Origin: Daejeonella sp. H1SJ63
GTDB taxonomy: Bacteria > Bacteroidota > Bacteroidia > Sphingobacteriales > Sphingobacteriaceae
Reading direction: 5' to 3'
Length of the DNA: 64,000 bases
NCBI RefSeq assembly: GCF_029360775.1
Contig: NZ_JARKMZ010000032.1
Span: forward strand, 45,636 to 109,635
The translations under genes were made by a program, and so were the position numbers. Below are positions 47,093 to 54,806 of the stretch, piece after piece. The notes under the pieces are model-generated. The model searched no databases. It was given only the letters and a program-made list of their open reading frames with translations, and had not been told where the DNA came from. Position 1 is the stretch's first letter. The number at the start of each line of letters is the position of its first letter.

Positions 47093-47505
47093 ATGATCAA
47101 TATAAACCAAGCTTGAGTCTCAATTCAGGAAGGTATTGGCGGGGAGTTTAGCAATACTCCTTTGCTCGCTGGCTCAAACTCGTCATCAGAAGTGCAGAAT
47201 CAGGCGCACCGGCTTTTGAATATTGTATCAGAAAGGATATGACCAATCCTATGGGGATTTTGCATGGGCGTGTTAGCGCCGGAATTATTGATGATAACAT
47301 TGGCGCAACAGTTTACACCATGGATCTGAGCCATCCTTTTTCGATTATTAATAATTATATCGATTGTTTTGTCGGAGCGTCTGAGGATGAGTAGATTGAA
47401 GCACATACTTCAGTAGTGAAGGTGGGCAAACAAATTATAAATCTGCAATGTGATACCTGGCTTCATTCTAAAAAGCGTCTGATTGCTTCCGGTATTCCAA
47501 CATGA
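47093..47505 (+). pseudogene. Decayed PaaI-type (hotdog) thioesterase
   Basis: The conserved thioesterase text is readable but broken. ATG at 47093, then an in-frame TGA at 47114. Next comes EGIGGEFSNTP, a frameshift near 47150-47165, then ARWLKLVIRSAESGAPAFEY, CIRKDMTNPMGILHGRVSAG and IIDDNIGATVY, as in PaaI family enzymes. A TAG stop at 47392-47394 interrupts the later part (IEAHTSVVKVGKQIINLQCD follows) and the natural end is TGA at 47503. Two stops plus a frameshift mean no working enzyme. It fills most of the gap between the orphan membrane frame and the SpmAB gene. Confidence 0.8.
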
Positions 47506-47521
47506 TCCGAATAGATAAGTC

Positions 47522-48769
47522 TTAAGCCTGAATGGTATGTCCGAAGAAGAGATAGGCCAGAAAAATGGCAGCGATCAGACCAGCAAGGTCTGCAATTAAC
47601 CCGCACATCAAAGCGTATCTTGGTTTTTTTATGCCAACAGAACCAAAATAAACCGCCAGAACATAAAATGTAGTTTCTGATGAACCCTGAATAATACTGG
47701 CCAGCCTGCCCTGGAAGGAGTCAGCGCCGTAGGTAGTCATTACATCAACCATTAATCCTCTGGCACCTCCGCCGCTTAGCGTTTTCATTAACCCTACTGG
47801 CAGGGCAGGAACAAACGAGGTATCGAGTCCGAATAAAGCTACCAGAGATCCTATTGCGTTTACTACATAATCCATACAACCGGTGGTTCTGAATGCACTG
47901 ATTGCAACAAGAATCGCGATCAGGAATGGAATAATCATTACTGAAGTGCTGAAACCTTCTTTTGCTCCATCTATAAAAGCTTCGTAAACATTTATTTTTT
48001 TTGCCGCCCCATAAACTACAAAAAGCGTGATAAGCGAAAAAATAATAAATCCACCCAGCAAGCCCGCATAAACCTGAATCTGGTCGGGTGGGAGACTGCC
48101 TAACCAAAAATAAAGCCCTGACATAATCGCAATAAAAAATCCGAAAAATGCCAGAATTGGCAGCTGAAGTAAATTGATTTTTTGATAAACAGCCACCGCG
48201 ATCATGCCAGCCAGAAAAGAAACGAATGTGCCCAGCAAACAGGGAATAAAAACATCTGCAGGGTTTGCAGCTCCATTGGCCATTCTAACAGCAATTACAC
48301 CTGTTGGAATTAAGGTAATACCGGCAGTATTCAATACTAAGAACATGATTTGGGCATTGCTGGCAGTATCTTTTTCAGGATTCAGTTCCTGCATCTCCTG
48401 CATAGCCTTCAAACCTACAGGTGTTGCGGCATTATCAAGTCCCAGCATATTGGCTGAAAAGTTCATGATAATAGAACCGTTAGCAGGATGATTTTTGGGA
48501 ATTTCCGGAAACAGCCTGCTAAAAAAAGGACTCATTCCCCTGGCAAAAAGCGAAATCATTCCTGCCCGCTCTCCGATCTTCATAATACCCAGCCAAAAGG
48601 TCATGATGCCGATTAGTCCCATAGATATTTCGGCTCCTGTTTTTGCACTATCGAACATCCCGTTAACCACATTGTTGAAAATCGCGGTATCTCCGAAGAA
48701 TATTAGCTTTACTAATGCCACAACAAATGCAATGACAAAGAAGCCGATCCAGATGTAGTTTAATGCCAT
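47522..48769 (-). CDS. Fused spore maturation protein A/B-like membrane protein (nucleoside recognition domains)
   Basis: A 415-residue integral membrane protein that joins the SpmA and SpmB families in one chain. The first half has the SpmA-like MNFSANMLGLDNAATPVGLK (about residues 102-121) and the second the SpmB-like FSTSVMIIPFLIAILVAISA and ALPVGLMKTLSGGGARGLM (about 322-340). Both halves belong to the nucleoside recognition (Gate) domain group. In spore formers the separate proteins act in spore core dehydration; this organism is not expected to sporulate, so a transport role is more likely. It is complete, with about ten membrane segments. It is preceded by a heptad-periodic repeat spacer. 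Confidence 0.88.
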   Translation of the reverse strand: MALNYIWIGFFVIAFVVALVKLIFFGDTAIFNNVVNGMFDSAKTGAEISMGLIGIMTFWLGIMKIGERAGMISLFARGMSPFFSRLFPEIPKNHPANGSIIMNFSANMLGLDNAATPVGLKAMQEMQELNPEKDTASNAQIMFLVLNTAGITLIPTGVIAVRMANGAANPADVFIPCLLGTFVSFLAGMIAVAVYQKINLLQLPILAFFGFFIAIMSGLYFWLGSLPPDQIQVYAGLLGGFIIFSLITLFVVYGAAKKINVYEAFIDGAKEGFSTSVMIIPFLIAILVAISAFRTTGCMDYVVNAIGSLVALFGLDTSFVPALPVGLMKTLSGGGARGLMVDVMTTYGADSFQGRLASIIQGSSETTFYVLAVYFGSVGIKKPRYALMCGLIADLAGLIAAIFLAYLFFGHTIQA

Positions 48770-48785
48770 TTTTTTTCTGTTTTCT

Positions 48786-48890
48786 GTTACCTGTTACCAG
48801 TTAGCTGGTACCTGAATAAAGACAGCTCATTTTATAATTAGTAGTTTTCTATCTCAATACGCACTACTCACTACTCACTACTCAATACTA
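48786..48890. repeat. Heptad-periodic intergenic repeat tract, copy 2
   Basis: GTTACCT GTTACCA GTTAGCT G at 48786-48807 matches 28394-28415 at 21 of 22 bases. Further on, CACTACT is repeated at 48862, 48869 and 48876 with a variant CAATACT at 48883. As in copy 1, the tract runs into the stop codon of the leftward gene (48888-48890). Confidence 0.7.
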
Positions 48891-50078
48891 ATTCACTACT
48901 CCATTCTCAATGGAGAGCAGAATGTTTGTTCCCTCATAGATAATTACATCTGCTACTTCCTCAAGTTCTATTTTTCTTGTTTCGGTGATACTTAAAAATT
49001 CACAATTCAATTCCTCGTAGCCAAAATAATCAGAAAGATCACCAAGATCAGCAACAATATAGGAATAAGTGACAGACCTCCGATCATCATTTATCTTTTG
49101 ATCCAGAGTCAGGCCGATGTCCTGTGTATAACTGATTCCGTTTCTTTGAAGCTTGCAGTTTCTTAATAAAATATCAAAATGGAGCTTTTTGTTCTCCGGA
49201 ATGGTAAAGTAATCCTCTGTTTTTACATCAGAATAGGTTTTTCCGGCAATGCTTAATATTCCCGAAAGCATTGCTTTAAAAAACATTTTGCGAATAAACT
49301 GTTTCTCCAGGTCGTTGTGATATCCTCCTGCTTCTATCAAAATAGTGCTGGTGCCCGCTCCCTGAAAATTATCACCGAAAGCCCGGGGTTCATGTTCATC
49401 GTTAAATCTGCCAACATGCTCCGGAATGCTTTCCTGCAAAGCAGAGTTCATTATGACAATCACCTTCATAGCATTAGCTCTCACGGTGTTAACATTCAGT
49501 TCCTGATCATAAGCGGGTGCAAGCAGCGAGATTGTTGCAGGATTTCCGGTATTTCCTGCAGACCATGCAGTAGTCTGATCATGAAGATTGAATCCAAAAT
49601 GCGGGTTAATTTCATCCCTTAATGAACGCAATAATCTTCCTTCCGGACTTTGCTGATGAATAAAATCGCGGTTAATATCGATTCCCAATGCATTTCGCCT
49701 GTTAAAGACTTCGGCACCGTCAGGGTTTACCATGGGAAGAATAAAAAGTGTACAATTTTTATTAATGGATTCCCTTAATTCCCTGAATTCTTCGGTGTCA
49801 GAAAGGAAAAGCAGGAGATCAGCAATAGCCATAGTTGCCGTGGCCTCATCGCCATGCATCTGGCTCCATAGAAATATTTTGCACGGGCCTGTTCCCCAGC
49901 TAATCAGGTTTATGGAGCGTTTCTCAGCAGAAAATCCGGCTTCACGAAGGTGAAAACCCGGCAGTTCACGAACCGAATCAAGAACTTGAATTAAGTCTGA
50001 ATGCTTAAAAAAACGATCATTCAGGCGGTTATCCTGATATAAATGATAGTTTTCAAGGAGAAGATTGAGCGAATCCAT
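48888..50078 (-). CDS. M14-family zinc carboxypeptidase
   Basis: A 396-residue metallopeptidase. Zinc ligands are in the classic H-x-x-E form, MHGDEATATMA (about residues 74-84), with the third ligand histidine in GFNLHDQTT near residue 168. The substrate-binding Asn-Arg pair is in GIDINRDFIH (about 138-147), and the general-base Glu in TILIEAGGYHNDLEKQ (about 245-260). No signal peptide is visible, so it acts in the cytoplasm or is exported by another route. The first 55 residues are an N-terminal extension. Its last codons lie in a heptad-periodic repeat tract. Confidence 0.87.
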   Translation of the reverse strand: MDSLNLLLENYHLYQDNRLNDRFFKHSDLIQVLDSVRELPGFHLREAGFSAEKRSINLISWGTGPCKIFLWSQMHGDEATATMAIADLLLFLSDTEEFRELRESINKNCTLFILPMVNPDGAEVFNRRNALGIDINRDFIHQQSPEGRLLRSLRDEINPHFGFNLHDQTTAWSAGNTGNPATISLLAPAYDQELNVNTVRANAMKVIVIMNSALQESIPEHVGRFNDEHEPRAFGDNFQGAGTSTILIEAGGYHNDLEKQFIRKMFFKAMLSGILSIAGKTYSDVKTEDYFTIPENKKLHFDILLRNCKLQRNGISYTQDIGLTLDQKINDDRRSVTYSYIVADLGDLSDYFGYEELNCEFLSITETRKIELEEVADVIIYEGTNILLSIENGVVN

Positions 50079-50140
50079 TCGACTAAATTAATATTTAGCG
50101 GCGGATTATCCCTGATTGTGGAAATTTCGACAGACTGAAA

Positions 50141-50175
50141 ATAAAAACACCCTTTCCGGATCAGAAAGGGTGTTT
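50141..50175 (-). terminator. Rho-independent terminator after htpG
   Basis: AAACACCCTTTC (50145-50156) pairs perfectly with GAAAGGGTGTTT (50164-50175) around a 7-base loop. On the minus strand the stem is followed by TTTAT then TTTT. It lies 40 bases after the htpG stop. Confidence 0.85.
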
Positions 50176-50214
50176 ATTGAAATCAGATTGGAATTTAACC
50201 TGTTGTCTTATTTT

Positions 50215-52098
50215 TTAGATCAGACTAACGCTTCGGTTTACGAATTCAGTTAATTCAGATCCGGTAAGCATTCCCTGTGAGAGCAGGGCAAGATCAAAGG
50301 CCTGTTTAGCCAGTTGAGCCTGTTCAGCTTCATCCTGTGTTTGCAGAATTTTGCCGATCAGTTTATGGTTTCCGTTAATTGCCACATTGTAGTTATCAGG
50401 CATTGTGCCATAGAATCCCATACCACCGCCTAATTTGGCCATATCCTTCATTCTGCGCATAAATTCGTCCATGGTAACAATCACCGGGAGTTCATCAGGA
50501 TTCAGACTTTCTACAACAACTTTCATATTCGGCTTAACAATTGCCTTCTCAAAAATGGATTTCACTTTCTCCTTTTCCTCATCATTCAATACCGCAAGGG
50601 TCTGATCATCCTTACTGATGATCTTATCTGCTACATCGGCATCTACTCGTTTTAGTGCAGTTTTCTCCAGTTTTTGTTCCAGCTGACTAATAAAATGCGG
50701 GTCGATAGGAGAGTTCATCAATAGAACATCGTATCCTTTTTTATTTGCAGACTGAATAAATGAATCCTGCTTTTCTGCATCAGTAGCATAAAGATAAACC
50801 AGCGTATCGTTTTTGTCGGTTTGAGCAGCTTTAACTTTCTCGCTGTACTCTTCCAGAGTGAAATATTCATTATTGGTATTGTTCAGCAGAACGAAATCTT
50901 TTCCCTTTTCATAGAATTTCTCTTCACTGATCATTCCATATTTAACGAACAGGCCGATATCGTTCCATTTCTCTTCAAAGGCTTTACGATCAGTTTTGAA
51001 CAGGGAAGATAATTTATCAGCTACTTTTTTAGTGATATAGCTGTTTATCTTTTTAACGGCACTGTCGGCCTGCAGGAAGCTTCTGGATACGTTTAACGGG
51101 ATGTCCGGTGAGTCAATTACCCCGTGCAGCAGCATCAGGAACTCAGGAACAACATCTTTTACTTCATCAGTGATAAATACCTGGCGCGAAAATAAACGAA
51201 TTTTATTTTTCTGAATTTCAAATTCGTTCTTAACCTTAGGGAAATAGAGTACACCGGTCAGGTTAAACGGATAATCTACATTCAGGTGGATCCAGAATAA
51301 TGGGTCTTCAGAGAATGGATAAAGCTCTCTGTAGAATTCCAGATAGTCTTCATCTTTCAGATCAGAAGGTGATTTTGTCCAGATAGGACTGGTGTTATTG
51401 ATGATATTATCAACTTCAACAGATTTGTATTTTGGTTTGCCGTCCTGATCTTCGCCATCGGGCTGAGATTCTGTTCTGGTACCAAACTGAACAGGAATTG
51501 GCAGGAATTTGCAGTATTTGTCGAGTATCTGGCCTAATTTGGATTTGTCAAGAAATTCTTTTGAATCCTCGTTAACATGAAGAATGATGTCAGTTCCTCT
51601 GGTAGTTTTGTTACCGGCACTAATCTCAAATTCGGTACTTCCGTCACAAATCCATCTTGCCGGTTCAGCATTTTCCTGATAAGACAAAGATTGTATCTCA
51701 ACCTGATCTGCAACCATAAAGGCTGAGTAAAAACCGAGTCCAAACTTTCCGATTATTTCATTGGCATCTTTGGCATCCTTGAATTTTTCTACAAACTCAG
51801 TAGCTCCCGAAAATGCGATCTGATTGATGTATTTTTTAATTTCCTCAGCAGTCATCCCCAAACCGTTGTCGGAAATGGTGATTGTTTTATTCTTTTCATC
51901 AAAGGAAACAGAGACTTTAAGTTCGCCCAGTTCACCTTTGAATTCACCAAGTGATGAGAGGCGTTTGATTTTTTGAGTGGCATCAACAGCGTTGGCAACC
52001 AGCTCTCTCAGGAAGATCTCGTTATCTGAGTATAAAAATTTCTTAATAATTGGAAAAATGTTCTCGGTGTGGATCGAAATGGTTCCTTTTTCTTGCAT
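50215..52098 (-). CDS. htpG: Molecular chaperone HtpG (Hsp90)
   Basis: The 627-residue bacterial Hsp90, an ATP-driven dimeric chaperone. The N-terminal ATPase shows FLRELVANAVDA (about residues 24-35) with the essential Glu and Asn, SDNGLGMT (about 76-83) and GKFGLGFYSAFMVAD (about 117-131). The middle domain has the catalytic-loop region NVSRSFLQ (about 338-345), and a C-terminal dimerisation domain with VNRSVSLI at the end. The Bacteroidota-type acidic insert (SQPDGEDQDGKPKYKS) is present. It is transcribed alone, with its own terminator, and has an inverted motif TGTCAGTTTGGCA upstream. Confidence 0.96.
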   Translation of the reverse strand: MQEKGTISIHTENIFPIIKKFLYSDNEIFLRELVANAVDATQKIKRLSSLGEFKGELGELKVSVSFDEKNKTITISDNGLGMTAEEIKKYINQIAFSGATEFVEKFKDAKDANEIIGKFGLGFYSAFMVADQVEIQSLSYQENAEPARWICDGSTEFEISAGNKTTRGTDIILHVNEDSKEFLDKSKLGQILDKYCKFLPIPVQFGTRTESQPDGEDQDGKPKYKSVEVDNIINNTSPIWTKSPSDLKDEDYLEFYRELYPFSEDPLFWIHLNVDYPFNLTGVLYFPKVKNEFEIQKNKIRLFSRQVFITDEVKDVVPEFLMLLHGVIDSPDIPLNVSRSFLQADSAVKKINSYITKKVADKLSSLFKTDRKAFEEKWNDIGLFVKYGMISEEKFYEKGKDFVLLNNTNNEYFTLEEYSEKVKAAQTDKNDTLVYLYATDAEKQDSFIQSANKKGYDVLLMNSPIDPHFISQLEQKLEKTALKRVDADVADKIISKDDQTLAVLNDEEKEKVKSIFEKAIVKPNMKVVVESLNPDELPVIVTMDEFMRRMKDMAKLGGGMGFYGTMPDNYNVAINGNHKLIGKILQTQDEAEQAQLAKQAFDLALLSQGMLTGSELTEFVNRSVSLI

Positions 52099-52159
52099 CT
52101 TCTTTAATATTTATGGTTAACAGGTGGTGCTTATCAATCCTTATTCCAAAAGAAAATTA

Positions 52160-52172
52160 TGTCAGTTTGGCA
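52160..52172. promoter_or_regulatory. Candidate regulatory motif upstream of htpG
   Basis: TGTCAGTTTGGCA on the plus strand (TGCCAAACTGACA toward htpG), a near-palindrome, 62 bases before the htpG ATG. It might be a heat-shock or stress control site; this is a guess from position. Confidence 0.3.
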
Positions 52173-52178
52173 TTTTTT

Positions 52179-52230
52179 ATTCATCCGACGATTTTATAGC
52201 ATATCATGTCTGACCTGTCATCGGATGAAT
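52179..52230. repeat. Inverted repeat in the prfC-htpG spacer
   Basis: ATTCATCCGA (52179-52188) pairs perfectly with TCGGATGAAT (52221-52230) across a 32-base spacer. It lies between the stop of prfC and the start of htpG. No T tract follows on the minus strand, so it is not a plain terminator. Confidence 0.5.
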
Positions 52231-52250
52231 TCTCCTGATGAAGACTTGTT

Positions 52251-53843
52251 TTATGCCTTAACTTTATTGAATTCTGATGTATTATGGAATTCAACCTCCG
52301 GAAAATCGCGTTTGGCCAGGTTCAGTGTCCAGTCATTATCAGCGAGGAAAACAGGGTTCCCATCCTTATCTGTGGCAATATGATGATGCCTGCGCTGAAT
52401 GATTTCATTGATGTTTTTCTTGTCTTTAGAAGTCATCCAGCTTGATTTACGGAAAGAAAGTGGTCTGAATGCACATTTTGCACCATATTCATGCTGTAGT
52501 CTGAACATAATTACTTCATACTGAAGCTCACCCACGGTTCCAACGATCTTTCTGTTGCCCGGCTGTTGTACAAAAAGCTGTGCAACCCCTTCATCTGTAA
52601 GCTGTTGTAAGCCTTTTTCAAGCTGTTTCGATTTTAAAGGATCTCTGTTTTCTACCTCTTTAAAGATTTCGGGAGAGAAGCTTGGAATACCCTTAAACTG
52701 CAGGTTTTCCCCTTCAGTCAGCGTATCGCCGATCTTGAAATTGCCGCTGTCATACAATCCGACAACATCTCCGGGCCATGCTTCTTCCACCAGACTTTTC
52801 TCATTCGCCATAAAATCGACAGGGTTGGAGAATTTTAACTTTTTACCCAGACGGGTATGATGGTAAAACTTATTACGTTCAAATTTTCCGGAGCATATTC
52901 TTAAAAAGGCAATCCTGTCACGGTGATTCGGGTCGAGGTTGGCATGGATCTTAAATACGAATCCTGAAAAGTTCTTTTCATTTGCCATGACCATGCGTTC
53001 GTTGGCTTCACGGCTTTTCGGACTCGGAGCAATGGAAACGAAGGTGTCGAGCAGTTCACGGATACCAAAATTATTAATCGCACTTCCGAAAAATACAGGT
53101 GCAAGCAGACCTTCAAGGTAAAGGTCTTTGTCGAGGGTACCGTAAACGCCATCCACAAGCTCCAGATCATCCTGAAGTGTTTTTAATTCCTTTTCCTGCA
53201 GGAATTTACCAAGCAGTGGGTCGTTCAGGTCATTGACCTGAATAACCGGTTCTGTAATTTTTGATTTATCCGGTTTGAAAAGGTTCAGCTGCTTTTCAAA
53301 GATATTGTAAACGCCTTTAAAATTATGTCCCTGACCGATAGGCCAGGAAAGCGGACAAACACTGATTTTCAGATTGTCTTCCAGTTCATCCAGCAGGTCG
53401 AATGTATCTTTACCTTCGCGGTCAAGTTTATTAACGAATATAATCACCGGTGTATTACGCATCCGGCAAACATCCATCAGTTTTTGAGTCTGCTCTTCAA
53501 CCCCTTTAACACTATCAACCACCAGAATAACACTGTCTACCGCAGAAAGTGTCCGGTAAGTATCCTCCGCAAAGTCCTTGTGGCCCGGAGTATCCAGAAT
53601 ATTAATCCGCTTGCCATTGTATTCAAAGCCCATCACAGAAGTAGCCACAGAAATACCACGCTGTTTTTCGATTTCCATGAAATCGGAAGTGCTGCTCTGG
53701 TTTGCTTTATTCCGTTTTACCGTTCCGGCGGTATTGATCGCTCCCCCAAAGAGTAGAAATTTCTCAGTAAGGGTGGTCTTACCGGCATCGGGGTGACTTA
53801 TAATTGCGAATGTTTTTCTTTTTTCAATTTCTGGATTGACCAT
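52251..53843 (-). CDS. prfC: Peptide chain release factor 3
   Basis: A 530-residue translational GTPase that recycles release factors RF1 and RF2 after peptide release. G1 is [12 protein letters not shown] (about residues 16-27), the switch region has [17 protein letters not shown] (about 54-70), G3 is DTPGHKDF (about 84-91) and G4 NKLDREG (about 138-144). The RF3-specific domains follow. Full length and typical of the family. A perfect TATCTTTG -7 element lies 86 bases upstream of the ATG. There are no operon partners. Confidence 0.95.
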   Translation of the reverse strand: MVNPEIEKRKTFAIISHPDAGKTTLTEKFLLFGGAINTAGTVKRNKANQSSTSDFMEIEKQRGISVATSVMGFEYNGKRINILDTPGHKDFAEDTYRTLSAVDSVILVVDSVKGVEEQTQKLMDVCRMRNTPVIIFVNKLDREGKDTFDLLDELEDNLKISVCPLSWPIGQGHNFKGVYNIFEKQLNLFKPDKSKITEPVIQVNDLNDPLLGKFLQEKELKTLQDDLELVDGVYGTLDKDLYLEGLLAPVFFGSAINNFGIRELLDTFVSIAPSPKSREANERMVMANEKNFSGFVFKIHANLDPNHRDRIAFLRICSGKFERNKFYHHTRLGKKLKFSNPVDFMANEKSLVEEAWPGDVVGLYDSGNFKIGDTLTEGENLQFKGIPSFSPEIFKEVENRDPLKSKQLEKGLQQLTDEGVAQLFVQQPGNRKIVGTVGELQYEVIMFRLQHEYGAKCAFRPLSFRKSSWMTSKDKKNINEIIQRRHHHIATDKDGNPVFLADNDWTLNLAKRDFPEVEFHNTSEFNKVKA

Positions 53844-53929
53844 AATTATGCTGAAACGAGGGGATTAAAGGGAAGGGTTATAAAAATCGAAGAGAAATAA
53901 GAACAGGGGTGCTGGTATTCATATTGCCG

Positions 53930-53937
53930 CAAAGATA
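53930..53937 (-). promoter_or_regulatory. Candidate -7 promoter element of prfC
   Basis: TATCTTTG on the minus strand, a perfect TAnnTTTG match, followed by GCGGCAATATG. It predicts a leader of roughly 80 bases before the prfC start at 53843. Confidence 0.45.
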
Positions 53938-53966
53938 AGAATTATTTGAAAGGCTTTAGGGGTAAA

Positions 53967-54072
53967 TATGATAGCAGGTTTTTCTTCCCAGTAGCTCCAT
54001 ATGATCAGCGACAAGCAGGAAGCCTATCTGGTTTAAATCCGGCTTCTTCAAAGAGGTTTTTTACCTTCATCT
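53967..54072 (-). pseudogene. Possible acetyltransferase gene remnant
   Basis: On the minus strand MKVKNLFEEAGFKPD is open from 54072, and the next frame continues GFLLVADHMELLGRKTCYHI then YP and stop. Joined by a one-base shift, this looks like the C-terminal end of a GNAT acetyltransferase. The rest of the gene is absent. It is a weak call, offered because the spacer 53844-54200 has no intact gene. Confidence 0.3.
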
Positions 54073-54123
54073 CTTCGAGATTTTACCCTGCTGGTGCGAG
54101 CTTTTAGCTCGTATCCCGCCAGC
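54018..54123. repeat. Cluster of palindromes upstream of the toxin-antitoxin genes (REP-like)
   Basis: Three hairpins: GAAGCC (54019-54024) / GGCTTC (54041-54046); ATCTC TTC GAGAT (54069-54081); and a nested palindrome with CGAGCT TTT AGCTCG (54097-54111) inside GCTGG (54090-54094) / CCAGC (54119-54123). The last resembles repetitive extragenic palindromes. Confidence 0.5.
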
Positions 54124-54144
54124 AAAGCAAATTACTCTCAATAC

Positions 54145-54184
54145 TTGTCCAATCAAAATAAAATACTAACTTTTGACGTTAGTA
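54145..54184 (+). promoter_or_regulatory. Candidate promoter/operator of the higBA-type operon
   Basis: TTG at 54145-54147, 19 bases, then TAACTTTTG at 54167-54175 resembles the Bacteroidota promoter with one extra base. The palindrome TACTAAC (54164-54170) / GTTAGTA (54178-54184), with 7 bases between, overlaps the -7 region and ends 16 bases before the toxin ATG. This fits binding by the HTH antitoxin for autorepression. Confidence 0.45.
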
Positions 54185-54200
54185 ATGCAATGCGGTATTA

Positions 54201-54482
54201 ATGATAAAGTCTTTTGGAGATAAAGAATCCGAAAAAATATGGAATGGAATTCGGTCGAGAAAATTGCCAAATGAAATTCAGGATGTTGCGCGTCGAAAAT
54301 TAAGAATGATCAATAACGCTCAGGATGTTAATGATCTTAGAATTCCTCCGGCGAACAGACTTGAAAAACTGAAAGCTGATCGTCAGGATTTTTATAGTAT
54401 CTGCATTAACAATCAATGGAGAATCATTTTTCAGTGGATTAATAATGATGCTTACGAAATTAGTATAATAGATTACCATTAA
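54201..54482 (+). CDS. higB: HigB-like toxin (RelE/ParE superfamily mRNA interferase)
   Basis: A 93-residue toxin of the HigB group, which cuts mRNA at the ribosome and blocks growth unless neutralised. Family marks are SFGDKESEKIWNG at the start, the LRIPPANRLEKLKADRQDFY stretch (about residues 49-68) with conserved basic residues, and WRIIFQW (about 74-80). Length and order (toxin before antitoxin) are those of HigBA rather than RelBE modules. The antitoxin gene follows ten bases later. Confidence 0.9.
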   Translation: MIKSFGDKESEKIWNGIRSRKLPNEIQDVARRKLRMINNAQDVNDLRIPPANRLEKLKADRQDFYSICINNQWRIIFQWINNDAYEISIIDYH

Positions 54483-54492
54483 TTGAACAGAT

Positions 54493-54792
54493 ATGTCAGC
54501 CATTAAAAACATTCATCCGGGAGAAATCCTTTTAGAGGAATTTTTAATTCCCATGAAGATTTCTGCATATCGTTTGGCGAAGGAAACTTTTCTTCCACAA
54601 ACGCGCATTTCTGAAATCGTCAAAGGGAATCGTAGAATTACTGCTGATACAGCCCTCCGTTTTTCGAAATTTTTCGGTACCAGTGCAAAGTTTTGGTTAG
54701 GTCTTCAGGATGATTATGATCTGGAAGAGGAGAAAAATCAAAAGGAGAAGGAAATCAATAATATTAAGCCATTGGAAGGAAATGCTGCATAA
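54493..54792 (+). CDS. higA: HigA-like antitoxin (XRE-family HTH)
   Basis: A 99-residue antitoxin with a helix-turn-helix domain. HPGEILLEEFLIPMKISAYR (about residues 8-27) is the standard HigA start; LPQTRISEIVKGNRRI (about 33-48) covers the recognition helix; FFGTSAKFWLGLQDDYDL (about 60-77) completes the domain. The acidic/lysine-rich tail (EEEKNQKEKE) probably meets the toxin. It is cotranscribed with higB, and the palindrome at 54164-54184 is its likely operator. Confidence 0.92.
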   Translation: MSAIKNIHPGEILLEEFLIPMKISAYRLAKETFLPQTRISEIVKGNRRITADTALRFSKFFGTSAKFWLGLQDDYDLEEEKNQKEKEINNIKPLEGNAA

Positions 54793-54806
54793 AAAGCGTT
54801 CTCTTG

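Noticed and set aside
53325..53756. 143-codon plus-strand frame inside prfC
   Set aside because: It is antisense to a full-length, strongly conserved prfC gene and resembles no family.
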